Translations under genes and position numbers: made by a program | Assembly: GCF_000317205.1 (NCBI RefSeq) | Contig: NZ_AJLK01000006.1 | Location: forward strand, 1-46,305 | Source of the DNA: Fischerella muscicola PCC 7414 | GTDB taxonomy: Bacteria; Cyanobacteriota; Cyanobacteriia; Cyanobacteriales; Nostocaceae | DNA: 46,305 bases | Direction: 5' to 3' | In this document: piece by piece, positions 25,948 through 34,003 of the stretch | Numbering within the stretch: position 1 is the stretch's first letter | Layout of the letters: every line of letters begins with the position of its first letter | Notes under the pieces: model-generated | What the model was told of the DNA's origin: nothing | The model's input: only the letters and a program-made list of their open reading frames with translations | Databases searched by the model: none

Positions 25948-26262
25948 TTTTAGGGATAGGGGCAATGGGGTGATGGGGTGATGGGGGGCTAGGGGTCCCC
26001 ACTTTGTGGGGTTGGGGGGTGATGGGGAACTCACCGGCCTCCACTCCCCCAAGGGAGTGGGGATTAGGGGCAGTGGGGAGGTGGGGAGTAGTAAATCATT
26101 AACAACTACTAACCACTAATAACCAACAACCAACAATCAACAACCAACAATCAACAATCAACAACCAACAATCAACAACTAACAATCAACTACCAACTAC
26201 CAACTACCAACTACCAACAACCAACAATCAACAATCAACAATCAACAATCAACAATCAACAA
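25948..26262. repeat. G-rich and heptameric repeat array
   Basis: Starts with GGGGTGATGGGG-type repeats and small hairpins (GTCCCCACTTTGTGGGG; CCACTCCCCCAAGGGAGTGG), then CAACCAA/CAACAAT units. At 26222-26263 six exact tandem CAACAAT units run into the next gene and supply its stop codon (TGA on the minus strand). This pure 7-bp tract is a candidate hypervariable minisatellite. Confidence 0.85.
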
Positions 26263-27900
26263 TCAACTACTTTCTTGTATATGTTGCTTTGGTAGACAAA
26301 TTGTAACTTTAGTGCCTTGATCGGGTTGGCTTTCCAAGGTAATACTACCACCGTGTAATTCTACGCAAGCTTTTGTAATTGCCAATCCTAAACCTGTTCC
26401 AGGAATTGTGTCTACGTTACTTCCACGACAGAAGGGTTGAAATAGGTTGGTTTGATCTTCTATTGGTATACCTATACCTTGGTCTTGAATACTAAATATA
26501 ACTTCAGATTCTTGTCCAGTTAAGTGCAATTCGATTTTACCTCCTTGTGGAGAATATTTAATTGCATTAGTCATTAAATTACTAAAAATTAGCCTTAACA
26601 GTCCTTGATCGCCCCAGAAGCCTTTATGATTTCCACTACTATTAAAAATAAATTCGTGGCGATCGCTAAAGAATTGTTGCTGTTCGCTGATCAGAACAGA
26701 GAAAAATTGCTCTAAGTCGAGGGGAATAGTTTTAAATTTAGTCTTATTAAGTTCAAATTGATTCATGACAAGCATGTCATCTATCAGTTTGGACATGTGT
26801 CGTGATTTTTGCTCAATGATGTGTAGAAACTTTTGTTTTTTAAATTCATCTAGATGATCGCCATGTTGCTTGAGTGTAGATGCAGCCGCTAAAATTGAAG
26901 CTAATGGTGTGCGGTACTCATGGGAAATAGTGGCGACGATTTGAGATTTAAATGCGTTGAGCTGTTTTTCTTTTTCTAGAGCAGCTTTTGTCTGTGCGAG
27001 TAATTCTGCTTGTTGAATTGCGATCGCTAGTTGCACAGATACTTCATACAGTATCTCTAGTTCGTCAGATTGCCACTCGCGTTTTCCTGTACACTGGTGA
27101 GCAATCAAAAAGCCCCAAGGTTGTGATACTACTTCTTTATGACTCAAAGTGATGGGAACCACTAGATTTGCTTTACTATCTAATGGCTCTAACAGGTTAA
27201 AATTGCAATCATCTGAGCCAGCCCAATAACATAATAAAGAATTATTAGAATTATTTTGGTCTGTAGTGTGATTTTGCCAAGTTTGTTGATCATCAATTTT
27301 TGGATGTGACTGGCATACCATGACGCGATCGCACTTGAGCAGTTGTTGCACTTCTCTAACAGCTGTGTATAAAATTTCCTCCAAATCAAGAGACTGACGA
27401 ATTCGTAGCAACATAGTGGCAATCAAGCGCTGTCGTTCCTGAGTCTTTTGTAACTGAGTTTGCAGACATAATTGCTTGATTACATTACGAACTGCTAGTT
27501 GCAATACATCCGCTTTTAGGTGTTGCTTAACTAGATAATCTTGAACACCCCTTTTCATCGCTTGCACGGCAATCTCTTCATCGCCACGCCCAGTAAGCAT
27601 GATCACCGGTACGGAAGAACCAAAGGTTTTCTGCCTAAGTTCATCTAAAAATTCGATTCCGCTCATATCTGGTAAGCAAAAATCTAGCAAAATCAGATCA
27701 CAGGGCGTGTGTTGACACAAGCCAAGCCCAACTTCTGCTGAGTCTGCCTCCAGAATTTGGTAATAGTGGTGAGGGTCTTTCAAAAGAAAGCGACGATAGA
27801 TTTTCCGATCTGTTGCACAATCATCAATGATGAGTAGCTTCCAGGCATTCGGCATAAGAAAATGGGGCAGAGGTCTAATACTCTTCCTCAACATTGTCAT
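26263..27900 (-). CDS. Hybrid response regulator-histidine kinase (REC-GAF-HisKA-HATPase)
   Basis: A 545-residue soluble kinase. Residues 20-145 are a receiver with phospho-acceptor Asp73 (LILLDFCLP) and K125 (DYLVKQ). A GAF domain spans about 165-300 (LLKCDRVMVCQSH, PWGFLIAHQC) and lacks the Cys-His of bilin-binding GAFs. HisKA follows with His327 in ATISHEYRTPL, then HATPase with NAIKYSP, DQGIGI and GTGLGLAI. The receiver at the front suggests it is itself a phosphorelay target. It is the third gene after phytochrome and rcp1 on the same strand, with a 254-bp repeat-rich gap, so a link to light signalling is possible. TGA stop lies in the CAACAAT array. Confidence 0.9.
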   Translation of the reverse strand: MTMLRKSIRPLPHFLMPNAWKLLIIDDCATDRKIYRRFLLKDPHHYYQILEADSAEVGLGLCQHTPCDLILLDFCLPDMSGIEFLDELRQKTFGSSVPVIMLTGRGDEEIAVQAMKRGVQDYLVKQHLKADVLQLAVRNVIKQLCLQTQLQKTQERQRLIATMLLRIRQSLDLEEILYTAVREVQQLLKCDRVMVCQSHPKIDDQQTWQNHTTDQNNSNNSLLCYWAGSDDCNFNLLEPLDSKANLVVPITLSHKEVVSQPWGFLIAHQCTGKREWQSDELEILYEVSVQLAIAIQQAELLAQTKAALEKEKQLNAFKSQIVATISHEYRTPLASILAAASTLKQHGDHLDEFKKQKFLHIIEQKSRHMSKLIDDMLVMNQFELNKTKFKTIPLDLEQFFSVLISEQQQFFSDRHEFIFNSSGNHKGFWGDQGLLRLIFSNLMTNAIKYSPQGGKIELHLTGQESEVIFSIQDQGIGIPIEDQTNLFQPFCRGSNVDTIPGTGLGLAITKACVELHGGSITLESQPDQGTKVTICLPKQHIQESS

Positions 27901-28154
27901 AAATTACGAAAACATTAAGAAAAACTAAAAAAATTGTAAAAAAATACAAATGTTGATTGTTGGTTGTTGATTGTTGGTTGTTGATTGTTGATTGTTGATT
28001 GTTGTAGAGACGTGCCATGGCACGTCTCTACATTGGTTAGTGGTTATACTACTCCACCCTACGGCAAGCCCTCCGGGTACCCTACGGGAAGCCTATGAGC
28101 GCGTCTACACACTCCTCACACTCCCCACACTCCTCACACCCCTCACACTCCCCA
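27901..28154. repeat. Heptamer repeats with CCATGG palindrome (copy 3)
   Basis: TTGTTGATTG-type units (inverse orientation to copies 1, 2 and 4) followed by a perfect 30-bp palindrome at 28003-28032, TGTAGAGACGTGCCA plus its complement. Relative to other copies, C has become G on one arm and G has become C on the other, so pairing is kept. A CCTACGG-rich stretch and CACACTCC repeats fill the rest. It separates rcp1 from the hybrid kinase. Confidence 0.85.
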
Positions 28155-28598
28155 TCACCCAGAAGCTGGCGGAACGTTAACTTGCAACCAATAATCTACA
28201 AACGCTTGAATGGTCTTTTGCAATTCTTGGACATCCATTGGCTTGACAAGATAGCCATTTGCACCCTTTTGATAACAAAATTCAATATCTTTGGGGTTAG
28301 ATGAAGTGGTGAAGATTACTATGGGAATTTCTTTAAAACTTTGGTCTTGCTTAAGTTGCTCTAAGATGTCACGACCATCAATACCTGGTAGATTCAGGTC
28401 TAGTAAAATCACAGAAGGTCGGGATGAGCCATCGGGGTTTTTTGCTTCTTGATATAGGTAGTCTAAAACTTCATCCCCACTAGTACAGCGATGTATGGGG
28501 TTTTGGACAGCCATACGCCGCATCAAGCGCTGAAGCATCCGAAAATCCTCGTTGCTGTCCTCAACAACCAATAGTGGTTCGTTAAGTTTTGTTGCCAT
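28155..28598 (-). CDS. rcp1: Phytochrome response regulator Rcp1-like
   Basis: A 147-residue single receiver domain. Acidic pocket VVEDSNED (11-18), phospho-acceptor Asp67 in VILLDLNLPGIDG, Thr in VIFTTSS, Lys in YLVKPMD. Length, sequence and position 63 bp downstream of a phytochrome gene match Rcp1, the partner of Cph1, which receives phosphate from the phytochrome kinase in a light-dependent way. No output domain, so it acts by protein contact. An upstream AAGTT-rich leader has no obvious ribosome site. Confidence 0.9.
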   Translation of the reverse strand: MATKLNEPLLVVEDSNEDFRMLQRLMRRMAVQNPIHRCTSGDEVLDYLYQEAKNPDGSSRPSVILLDLNLPGIDGRDILEQLKQDQSFKEIPIVIFTTSSNPKDIEFCYQKGANGYLVKPMDVQELQKTIQAFVDYWLQVNVPPASG

Positions 28599-28661
28599 TA
28601 GTGAAGTTATGTTAAAAATCTATGTTTATTAAAAATGAAAGTTTTTTTAATATATCTTAAC

Positions 28662-30911
28662 TTATTCTAGTGTCAAGTAAAACGTTGATCCTTCGCCTGG
28701 GGTAGACTCTACCCAAATTTGACCACCGTGGCGTTCAATTATTTTTTTGGCAATAGCAAGTCCTGCACCTGTACCACCGCCGTATTTTTCTTGAGTATGC
28801 AGCCGTTTGAAAAGTTTGAAGATGGTTTGGCGGTGGTGGGGTGGAATGCCAATACCGTTATCTCGTACGTAGAAAGTGATTGGGGAGTGGGAACCGGGAG
28901 AAGATAAAGTAGAAAAATTGCTTCCTTGTCCCCCTTGTTGATCCAAATACCCAATCTCCACCCATCGTTCTGCTTTATCGTTGTATTTAAAAGCATTGGT
29001 GATGAGGTTACTAAAGACCTCGTTCATCAGAACTGGGTCACACCGAATTGTTGGTAGAGGTCTGGGAATGCGAAGTTCGAGATTATGTTGCTGACGGCTA
29101 GCATGAAAGACATTTATAACTTGATCAAGCAATTCATTTAAATTAACCGCTTGTAATTGCAGTGCTGCTTGTCCTAATTGCGACAGTCGCAGTAGACCAT
29201 TAATCAAGGCTTCCATACGTACTGACAAGGAAATCACAGTCTGTAAGAACTCTGTAGCATCTTCATCTAGCACCGATGCATAATCTTCTAAGAGAATTAC
29301 CGAGTAATTATATATACCGCGCAATGGTTCTTTGAGGTCGTGGGAAGCTGCATAGGCAAAGGAAGCTAATTCGCGGTTACTGCGTTCTAACTCTTGGTTA
29401 ATTTTGGCTAATTCTTCTGCTTTTTTGAGGACAATGCCCACGATCGCATTTCGCAGACTCAAGGCACTATCAATTTCGCATTCTTGCCAAGGTGCAGATG
29501 TCAATCTGACAATTTCCTGCCATTGTTCAAAAGATGTTCTTGGACAAAGGGTGAAACTACCATCTGGGTTAACTTGAATTGATTCGTTAGGATTACCAGC
29601 CCACCTTACAGTGCGGATAACTTCGGGGCGAAACCAAAGAATGTAATAATGCCGTAATTTAGAAATCCGCAACAGCAACAAACCACTAGCGGCATCTTTA
29701 AATGTTTCAGCCTCTGGATAAAGCTTTGGCAGAGAATCTGTATAAAATATATTATCGTTCACCTGAGTATCTGCCCAGGTAATTAGCGATCGCACATCCT
29801 CTAAATCTGGTGTTGCTCCCACCAGGGAAATTTCACCATCCAGACAAACCGCTGCCCCTGTCGCACCTACAAGACCTAGTAACCGGGGTTCAGGCTGGAT
29901 TAATGCATCTCTAAAGTTATCTACCTGGGAAATAGATTCTACAACACCAGAACGCAGAGACTCTAATCTGGCTTTATAGTCCACTTCTTCCTGAATAACT
30001 TTATTGGCTAACTCCGATGAGACAATTTGTCCCAAAAATTCACAGCCACTGCGGATTTCGTAAGGCACATATTTGGGAGTTTGATGATGACAGGAAATTA
30101 ATCCCCACAGGTTGCCATTTTTAATCAGGGGAATCACCATTAAAGCTGCCACACCCATATTTTGATGAAATTCCACACAACAAGGATGAACACTCCGCAG
30201 TACAGATAGACTTAAATCCAGGGGAGTATCATCTATGCTAGAAAGCAATTCCACAGGCTGGGCATTAATTCTGGGTATAAGTCGCAACGAATTGCGTCTG
30301 TATAAATCTCTAGCTGGTTCTGGAATATCTGTGGCTGGATAATGAAGTCCCAAATAAGGCGACAACTCTTGTGTTTTTACTTCAGCAATTACTTCCCCCG
30401 CCCCTTGGTGGTCAAATTGGTAGACCATGACTCGATCAAACCCTGTAATTTCACGGGTTTGTTGGGCTGCAAGTTGTAAGAAATCTATTAGGTTATTTGT
30501 GCGTTTAAGTTTGGCGATCGCTCTTTTAATTAAAGCGTAGATATTGATGAAATTTACTTCGTCTGGTGATTGTGTTGATTCTAACTCCAGAATGATTTTG
30601 TCACCTAAGTGATGCACAAAAGCATGGAAGTCTCGCTTACCTTCTTTTGTAGGGACTGATAGCTTCAGGTAATTGAGAGTATCAATTTCTTCTGTTGGAA
30701 GTTGAGCGATCGCTTCTAAACCCGGAGCATCAAGCAAAGAACTGAGGGGTTGACCTAGCAACTCCTCTGGCTGTTTGTCCAAATAGACTTGGGTATTACT
30801 GCTAACCTGTAGTATCTCCAACTGGGTACTTAGCGCTAGTAGTACACCATGAGGCTGGATTGAGCCAGGGTTAAGAGTGAGTTCGTTGTGACTGTTTGAT
30901 AGCAACTCCAA
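28662..30911 (-). CDS. Cyanobacterial phytochrome (PAS-GAF-PHY-HisKA-HATPase)
   Basis: A 749-residue phytochrome close in size to Cph1 and CphA (about 750-770). The PAS start NPGSIQPHGVLL has no Cys nearby, so it is not the BphP biliverdin type. The GAF domain has YPATDIPEPARDLY (191-204) and Cys244 at the position of the Cph1 chromophore Cys (LRSVHPCCVEFHQNMGV); the residue after it is Cys245 instead of the usual His. PHY tongue: WFRPEVIRTVRWAGNP and CPRTSF (456-461). Kinase: His524 in AASHDLKEPL, DNGIGI, GTGAGLAI. It should bind phycocyanobilin and phosphorylate the adjacent Rcp1. ATG 30911 start. Confidence 0.93.
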   Translation of the reverse strand: MELLSNSHNELTLNPGSIQPHGVLLALSTQLEILQVSSNTQVYLDKQPEELLGQPLSSLLDAPGLEAIAQLPTEEIDTLNYLKLSVPTKEGKRDFHAFVHHLGDKIILELESTQSPDEVNFINIYALIKRAIAKLKRTNNLIDFLQLAAQQTREITGFDRVMVYQFDHQGAGEVIAEVKTQELSPYLGLHYPATDIPEPARDLYRRNSLRLIPRINAQPVELLSSIDDTPLDLSLSVLRSVHPCCVEFHQNMGVAALMVIPLIKNGNLWGLISCHHQTPKYVPYEIRSGCEFLGQIVSSELANKVIQEEVDYKARLESLRSGVVESISQVDNFRDALIQPEPRLLGLVGATGAAVCLDGEISLVGATPDLEDVRSLITWADTQVNDNIFYTDSLPKLYPEAETFKDAASGLLLLRISKLRHYYILWFRPEVIRTVRWAGNPNESIQVNPDGSFTLCPRTSFEQWQEIVRLTSAPWQECEIDSALSLRNAIVGIVLKKAEELAKINQELERSNRELASFAYAASHDLKEPLRGIYNYSVILLEDYASVLDEDATEFLQTVISLSVRMEALINGLLRLSQLGQAALQLQAVNLNELLDQVINVFHASRQQHNLELRIPRPLPTIRCDPVLMNEVFSNLITNAFKYNDKAERWVEIGYLDQQGGQGSNFSTLSSPGSHSPITFYVRDNGIGIPPHHRQTIFKLFKRLHTQEKYGGGTGAGLAIAKKIIERHGGQIWVESTPGEGSTFYLTLE

Positions 30912-31426
30912 ATAATGAGATTTTAAATACAGTGTTAGTTAAACTACATTTTTGGGGTTGGTATTTTTAATACCCCAATATAAACAATTTTTTATATTTT
31001 AATATTTTTTAAAGATTTTGGATAGATAGAAATCTAAATAGAAGAGATAAGGAATAGTTTAGGTTTTCTGTAACCACACAGTTGACAAAAATTATAGATT
31101 ATTGTTCCTCTGGGTAGGCTATGGCAAAATCGCTAGTAGTTCACCAAATTGATTTTGATAGGTCGGCCACATCCCCGACTTTTTTAAAAAAGTCGGGGTT
31201 CTGACGCCTCGGAAGCTGTCAAAACTTGTGTGGTTGATTACTAGTAATACTTGGGTGATTTTCAGCATATTTCCTGATCGGCAAAATACTCAACCCAATA
31301 TGCCATTCTGAAGCATTAGAACCCAAAGGTGTGATCGCGTCAAACGCTAAAGCACTAGTGAGGAGCAAGTTTAATAGCGTGTTAGACAGATGCGATCGCT
31401 AATTCAATAACCTACGACAATCAAAA
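30912..31426. other. Gene-free region upstream of phytochrome, with MITE copy C
   Basis: AT-rich leader up to about 31020, then MITE family 1 (31133-31245), then a sequence without an acceptable gene. A minus-strand frame at about 31250-31410 is open without start (LSNTLLNLLLTSALAFDA) but is not recognised. The phytochrome promoter should lie in the first 100 bp. Confidence 0.5.
31133..31245. mobile_element. MITE family 1, copy C
   Basis: CTAGTAGTTCACCAAATTGA at the left, right end GTCAAAACTTGTGTGGTTGA followed by TTACTAGT, central hairpin CCCCGACTTTTTTAAAAAAG. About 113 bp and no open frame. The end sequences pair imperfectly over about 25 bp, as in copy B. Confidence 0.75.
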
Positions 31427-31696
31427 TTAATCATCAAACTTCACTCCCAAATCTATATTTAATGCCTGTTCAATCTTGCGAATAATTTCTTCTGTGGCAG
31501 GCGCACGTAAGTCTTCAGCTTCCAATTGATACCAATAAGCACGGCTAATTCCACTGTCGCGACAAATTTGAGTTAGGGAACGCCCATCTTTCTCCCTAGC
31601 CTCTTTAATTCGTTGTCCTAGCCCTGGAAAGTCGAGAGTAATTTCTATTGTTCGTTTAACTTGCATTTTAATTACAGGTAAATTTTCAGACTTCAT
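31427..31696 (-). CDS. XRE-family helix-turn-helix regulator
   Basis: An 89-residue regulator from ATG 31696 (MKSENLPVIKMQVKR); an in-frame ATG at 31789 adds 31 hydrophobic residues that look untranslated, and ATG 31666 is a third option. The HTH is LGQRIKEAREKDGRSLTQICRDSGISRAYWYQLEAE (Cro/CI type) with a C-terminal helix IIRKIEQALNIDLGV. It probably represses its own promoter. It faces the small gene at 31859 across about 160 bp that contain two direct repeats. Confidence 0.75.
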   Translation of the reverse strand: MKSENLPVIKMQVKRTIEITLDFPGLGQRIKEAREKDGRSLTQICRDSGISRAYWYQLEAEDLRAPATEEIIRKIEQALNIDLGVKFDD

Positions 31697-31814
31697 TTTA
31701 TTGTAAATTTTCTGAAAAATATTGACAAGTTTAGGCAGAAAATAGACAATGAAAGTATAGAGAAAGCGGTTCCACCGACCAAAGTACAAACCGCCTCTCT
31801 ATGCCTCAAAACTT

Positions 31815-31854
31815 AAGTTAAGGACATTAACCAAAACAAAGTTAAGGATATTAA
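31815..31854. repeat. 16-bp direct repeat pair upstream of the small gene
   Basis: AAGTTAAGGACATTAA at 31815-31830 and AAGTTAAGGATATTAA at 31839-31854, 24 bp apart (about two helix turns). They lie in the divergent region between the XRE gene and the 69-residue gene; the second copy includes the AAGGA ribosome site. Possible regulator binding sites. Confidence 0.45.
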
Positions 31855-31858
31855 AATT

Positions 31859-32068
31859 ATGCCACAACCTATTCTTTGCAAAACACCTACAAAAGGCTGG
31901 TTAAATTTAGCTTACGCTCGTCAAGTTCAGTTTTGCAAAATTTATGTTAATCCCTCCAAAGAGCAAAGAGTTTGCGTTATTACTTGGAGTAATGGTCAGA
32001 AGGAAGGATTTTTTGACCTAGATGCCCAAGCGATCGCTCAAACTTGGAAAATTTACACAAAAATTTAA
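31859..32068 (+). CDS. Small unknown protein (69 aa)
   Basis: A 69-residue protein with AAGGA ten bases before ATG 31859. Sequence features are a KGWLNLAYARQVQFCKIYVN start, a VCVITWSNGQKEGFFDLDAQ middle that looks like two beta-strands and an acidic turn, and a helical end. No relative recognised. Divergent from the XRE gene and convergent with the GTPase gene. Its compact, charged make-up does not look like an integral membrane protein. Confidence 0.6.
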   Translation: MPQPILCKTPTKGWLNLAYARQVQFCKIYVNPSKEQRVCVITWSNGQKEGFFDLDAQAIAQTWKIYTKI

Positions 32069-32071
32069 ATT

Positions 32072-32099
32072 GTAGGGGTGTACAGATGTACGCCCCTAC
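32072..32099. terminator. Bidirectional hairpin between convergent genes
   Basis: GTAGGGG-T-GTAC-AGAT-GTAC-G-CCCCTAC, placed between the stop at 32068 and the stop of the GTPase at 32099. It lacks a T-run but sits where transcription of both genes should end. Confidence 0.5.
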
Positions 32100-33673
32100 T
32101 AATCCCCACTTCCTAGTCTATTTTCTTCCTCTTGTTCCACCAGTTCAGCATTTGCTTGTAAAGGCCTGACAACTCGTGCGATCGCTTCTTGGATAAATGC
32201 CTTCATAAATTCATCGCGGCGATTAAGTTGAAACTGACGCTGCACTACCTCTGTCATTCCGCCATCGCCCCAATCTTGATCATTGCGAAAGTACTCAATA
32301 AAGCTTTTACCAGCAATACGTGTCAGATACGCAGCTGTCACACCTTGAATTGCTCTACCAATAATAAACGTACCGACATTGAGTTGCAAAGCCGTAGAAA
32401 GTAACTCCAATGCACCTTTAACAATCCCTAAACCAGCAATTGTTTTCGCCAGAGACAGCGCCAATTCCCGTCCCCGTTCCATGTTTAATTCACAACCGTA
32501 AACTCTCCCAATTTCTACGACCATTTGGGCATTGACAGCAGCCGTTGCCAGTAAATCTACCATTGGCAATGGTGTAACCGACACCACCCCAGCACCAATC
32601 CACTGAAACCGTTCTACGATTTTGTCAGCTTGGCGGCGACGTTGACTATCAATGAGTTTGCGCGCTTCTTCTCCCAGTCGCAGCGATTGCAGCAGAATAT
32701 TATCTGCAACTAAATCTTCACCTTCTGCCCGTAAAATTGCCGCCATTCGCCGCAGCAAGGGGATAATTTCTGGTTCTGGTTGGAACATTTCGCCAGTTTC
32801 TAGCTGGGCAGGTTGGGGATTGGCAGAAATTGCTACCACATCACCAGCCGCAATAAATCCCCGTACTCTTTGCCGCAATCTAGCGAGGATAGCTTCTTTA
32901 TCTTCTTCTGTGTACAGGTCTGTTTTATTCAACACTAACAAAGAGCGCTTTCCAATTTCAGCCAATGCTCGTAAAGGCTCGTATTCTGAGCGTCTGAGGT
33001 CATTATCAACTACAAATAACAGTAAATCTGCTGACGTTGCTAGTTCTCTGGCTAGCTGTTCTCTCTCAGTACCCGCTATGCCTGCTTCTAAAATTCCTGG
33101 TGTATCGGTAATTAAAATCTTGCGCTCTAAACCCCGTAAGCGCATACAATAGGTTTCTCCTACTGTGGTAGTTCCCATAGGTGCATCTACCCTGCCTACC
33201 ATGCGTCCCAGAATCGCATTTACCAAAGATGTTTTGCCAGCACTACCAGTGCCAAACACCACGACTTGAATTTCACCTCGTTTGAGGTTGGCTTCAATTT
33301 CTCGTGATTTACTGAGTAAGGCTTGCCGGGCGACTTCATCTTGAATTTGGGCTACTTGTTGCTTCACAGCTTGCAGGGTGGAAGAAGCTGCTTCCGACTT
33401 GGCGGCGGGGATTTGCACTTGTTGACGTTGTCTTTTGGCACGGCGCGATCGCGACTCGCCAGCCTGGAGTACCAGCACGTAATAGACAAAGGTAGCAATT
33501 AAAGCACCAATCAAGAAAATGATCAAAAACAGCAGTAAATTCCCCAAAAAGGGAGAGTAGGACAACTGCCAATAAAGCCGTGACAGAGAGTCAATCAGCC
33601 ACAGGCAAAGTCCCAAAATGACGATGAGACCGACAATAAGCGTAACGATACGCGACAGAGGCATGGATGGCAC
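32099..33673 (-). CDS. Membrane GTPase with DUF697 domain
   Basis: A 524-residue protein. Two hydrophobic segments (about 7-29 and 38-68) anchor the N terminus. The Era/MnmE-like GTPase domain (about 130-300) has G1 VFGTGSAGKTSLVNAI, G2 Thr in MGTTTVGE, G3 DTPG, G4 LNKTD. The C-terminal 180 residues are DUF697-like (VSVTPLPMVDLLATAAVNAQMVVEIGRVYG). Such proteins are found across cyanobacteria and probably act at the inner membrane; the biological role is not established. The start at 33673 is the only reasonable ATG. Confidence 0.85.
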   Translation of the reverse strand: MPSMPLSRIVTLIVGLIVILGLCLWLIDSLSRLYWQLSYSPFLGNLLLFLIIFLIGALIATFVYYVLVLQAGESRSRRAKRQRQQVQIPAAKSEAASSTLQAVKQQVAQIQDEVARQALLSKSREIEANLKRGEIQVVVFGTGSAGKTSLVNAILGRMVGRVDAPMGTTTVGETYCMRLRGLERKILITDTPGILEAGIAGTEREQLARELATSADLLLFVVDNDLRRSEYEPLRALAEIGKRSLLVLNKTDLYTEEDKEAILARLRQRVRGFIAAGDVVAISANPQPAQLETGEMFQPEPEIIPLLRRMAAILRAEGEDLVADNILLQSLRLGEEARKLIDSQRRRQADKIVERFQWIGAGVVSVTPLPMVDLLATAAVNAQMVVEIGRVYGCELNMERGRELALSLAKTIAGLGIVKGALELLSTALQLNVGTFIIGRAIQGVTAAYLTRIAGKSFIEYFRNDQDWGDGGMTEVVQRQFQLNRRDEFMKAFIQEAIARVVRPLQANAELVEQEEENRLGSGD

Positions 33674-33689
33674 AGGCTAAAAAAGGCAG

Positions 33690-33777
33690 AAGGCAGGAGG
33701 CAGAGGGCAGAAGGCAGGAGGCAGAGGGCAGAAGGGGTTCCCCACAAATTCGCTCTCCGAATCGCGAATTTGTGGGG
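33690..33777. repeat. 21-bp tandem repeat and 13-bp inverted repeat
   Basis: Two exact 21-bp units (AAGGCAGGAGGCAGAGGGCA + G) at 33690-33731 with partial units on each side, then an inverted repeat CCCCACAAATTCG / CGAATTTGTGGGG at 33740-33777. Intergenic, upstream of the GTPase gene. Confidence 0.8.
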
Positions 33778-34003
33778 GCCCCGCAGAAGGCAGAGGGATA
33801 AATACTAATTATTTACCCTTCATACTTCATACTTCATCCTGCTTTTAATATTAATAGTTTCAGTATTTTTCACCAGGGTCGAGAGAAGTATGTTTTGATA
33901 AACTGAGAAAAATTTACATATTAAATTTATACTTAGCTGCTAATAACAGGATTTTTTATGCTAGAAATCCGCCAGATGGAAAACTGCAACATCTAACTAG
34001 ATC

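Noticed and set aside
26100-26268. CRISPR-like array
   Set aside because: The repeat unit is only 7 bp with no unique spacers; this is a short tandem repeat.
31250-31410. Open minus-strand stretch LSNTLLNLLLTSALAFDA
   Set aside because: It has no start codon context, runs into the MITE, and no family is recognised; may be a relic but cannot be supported.
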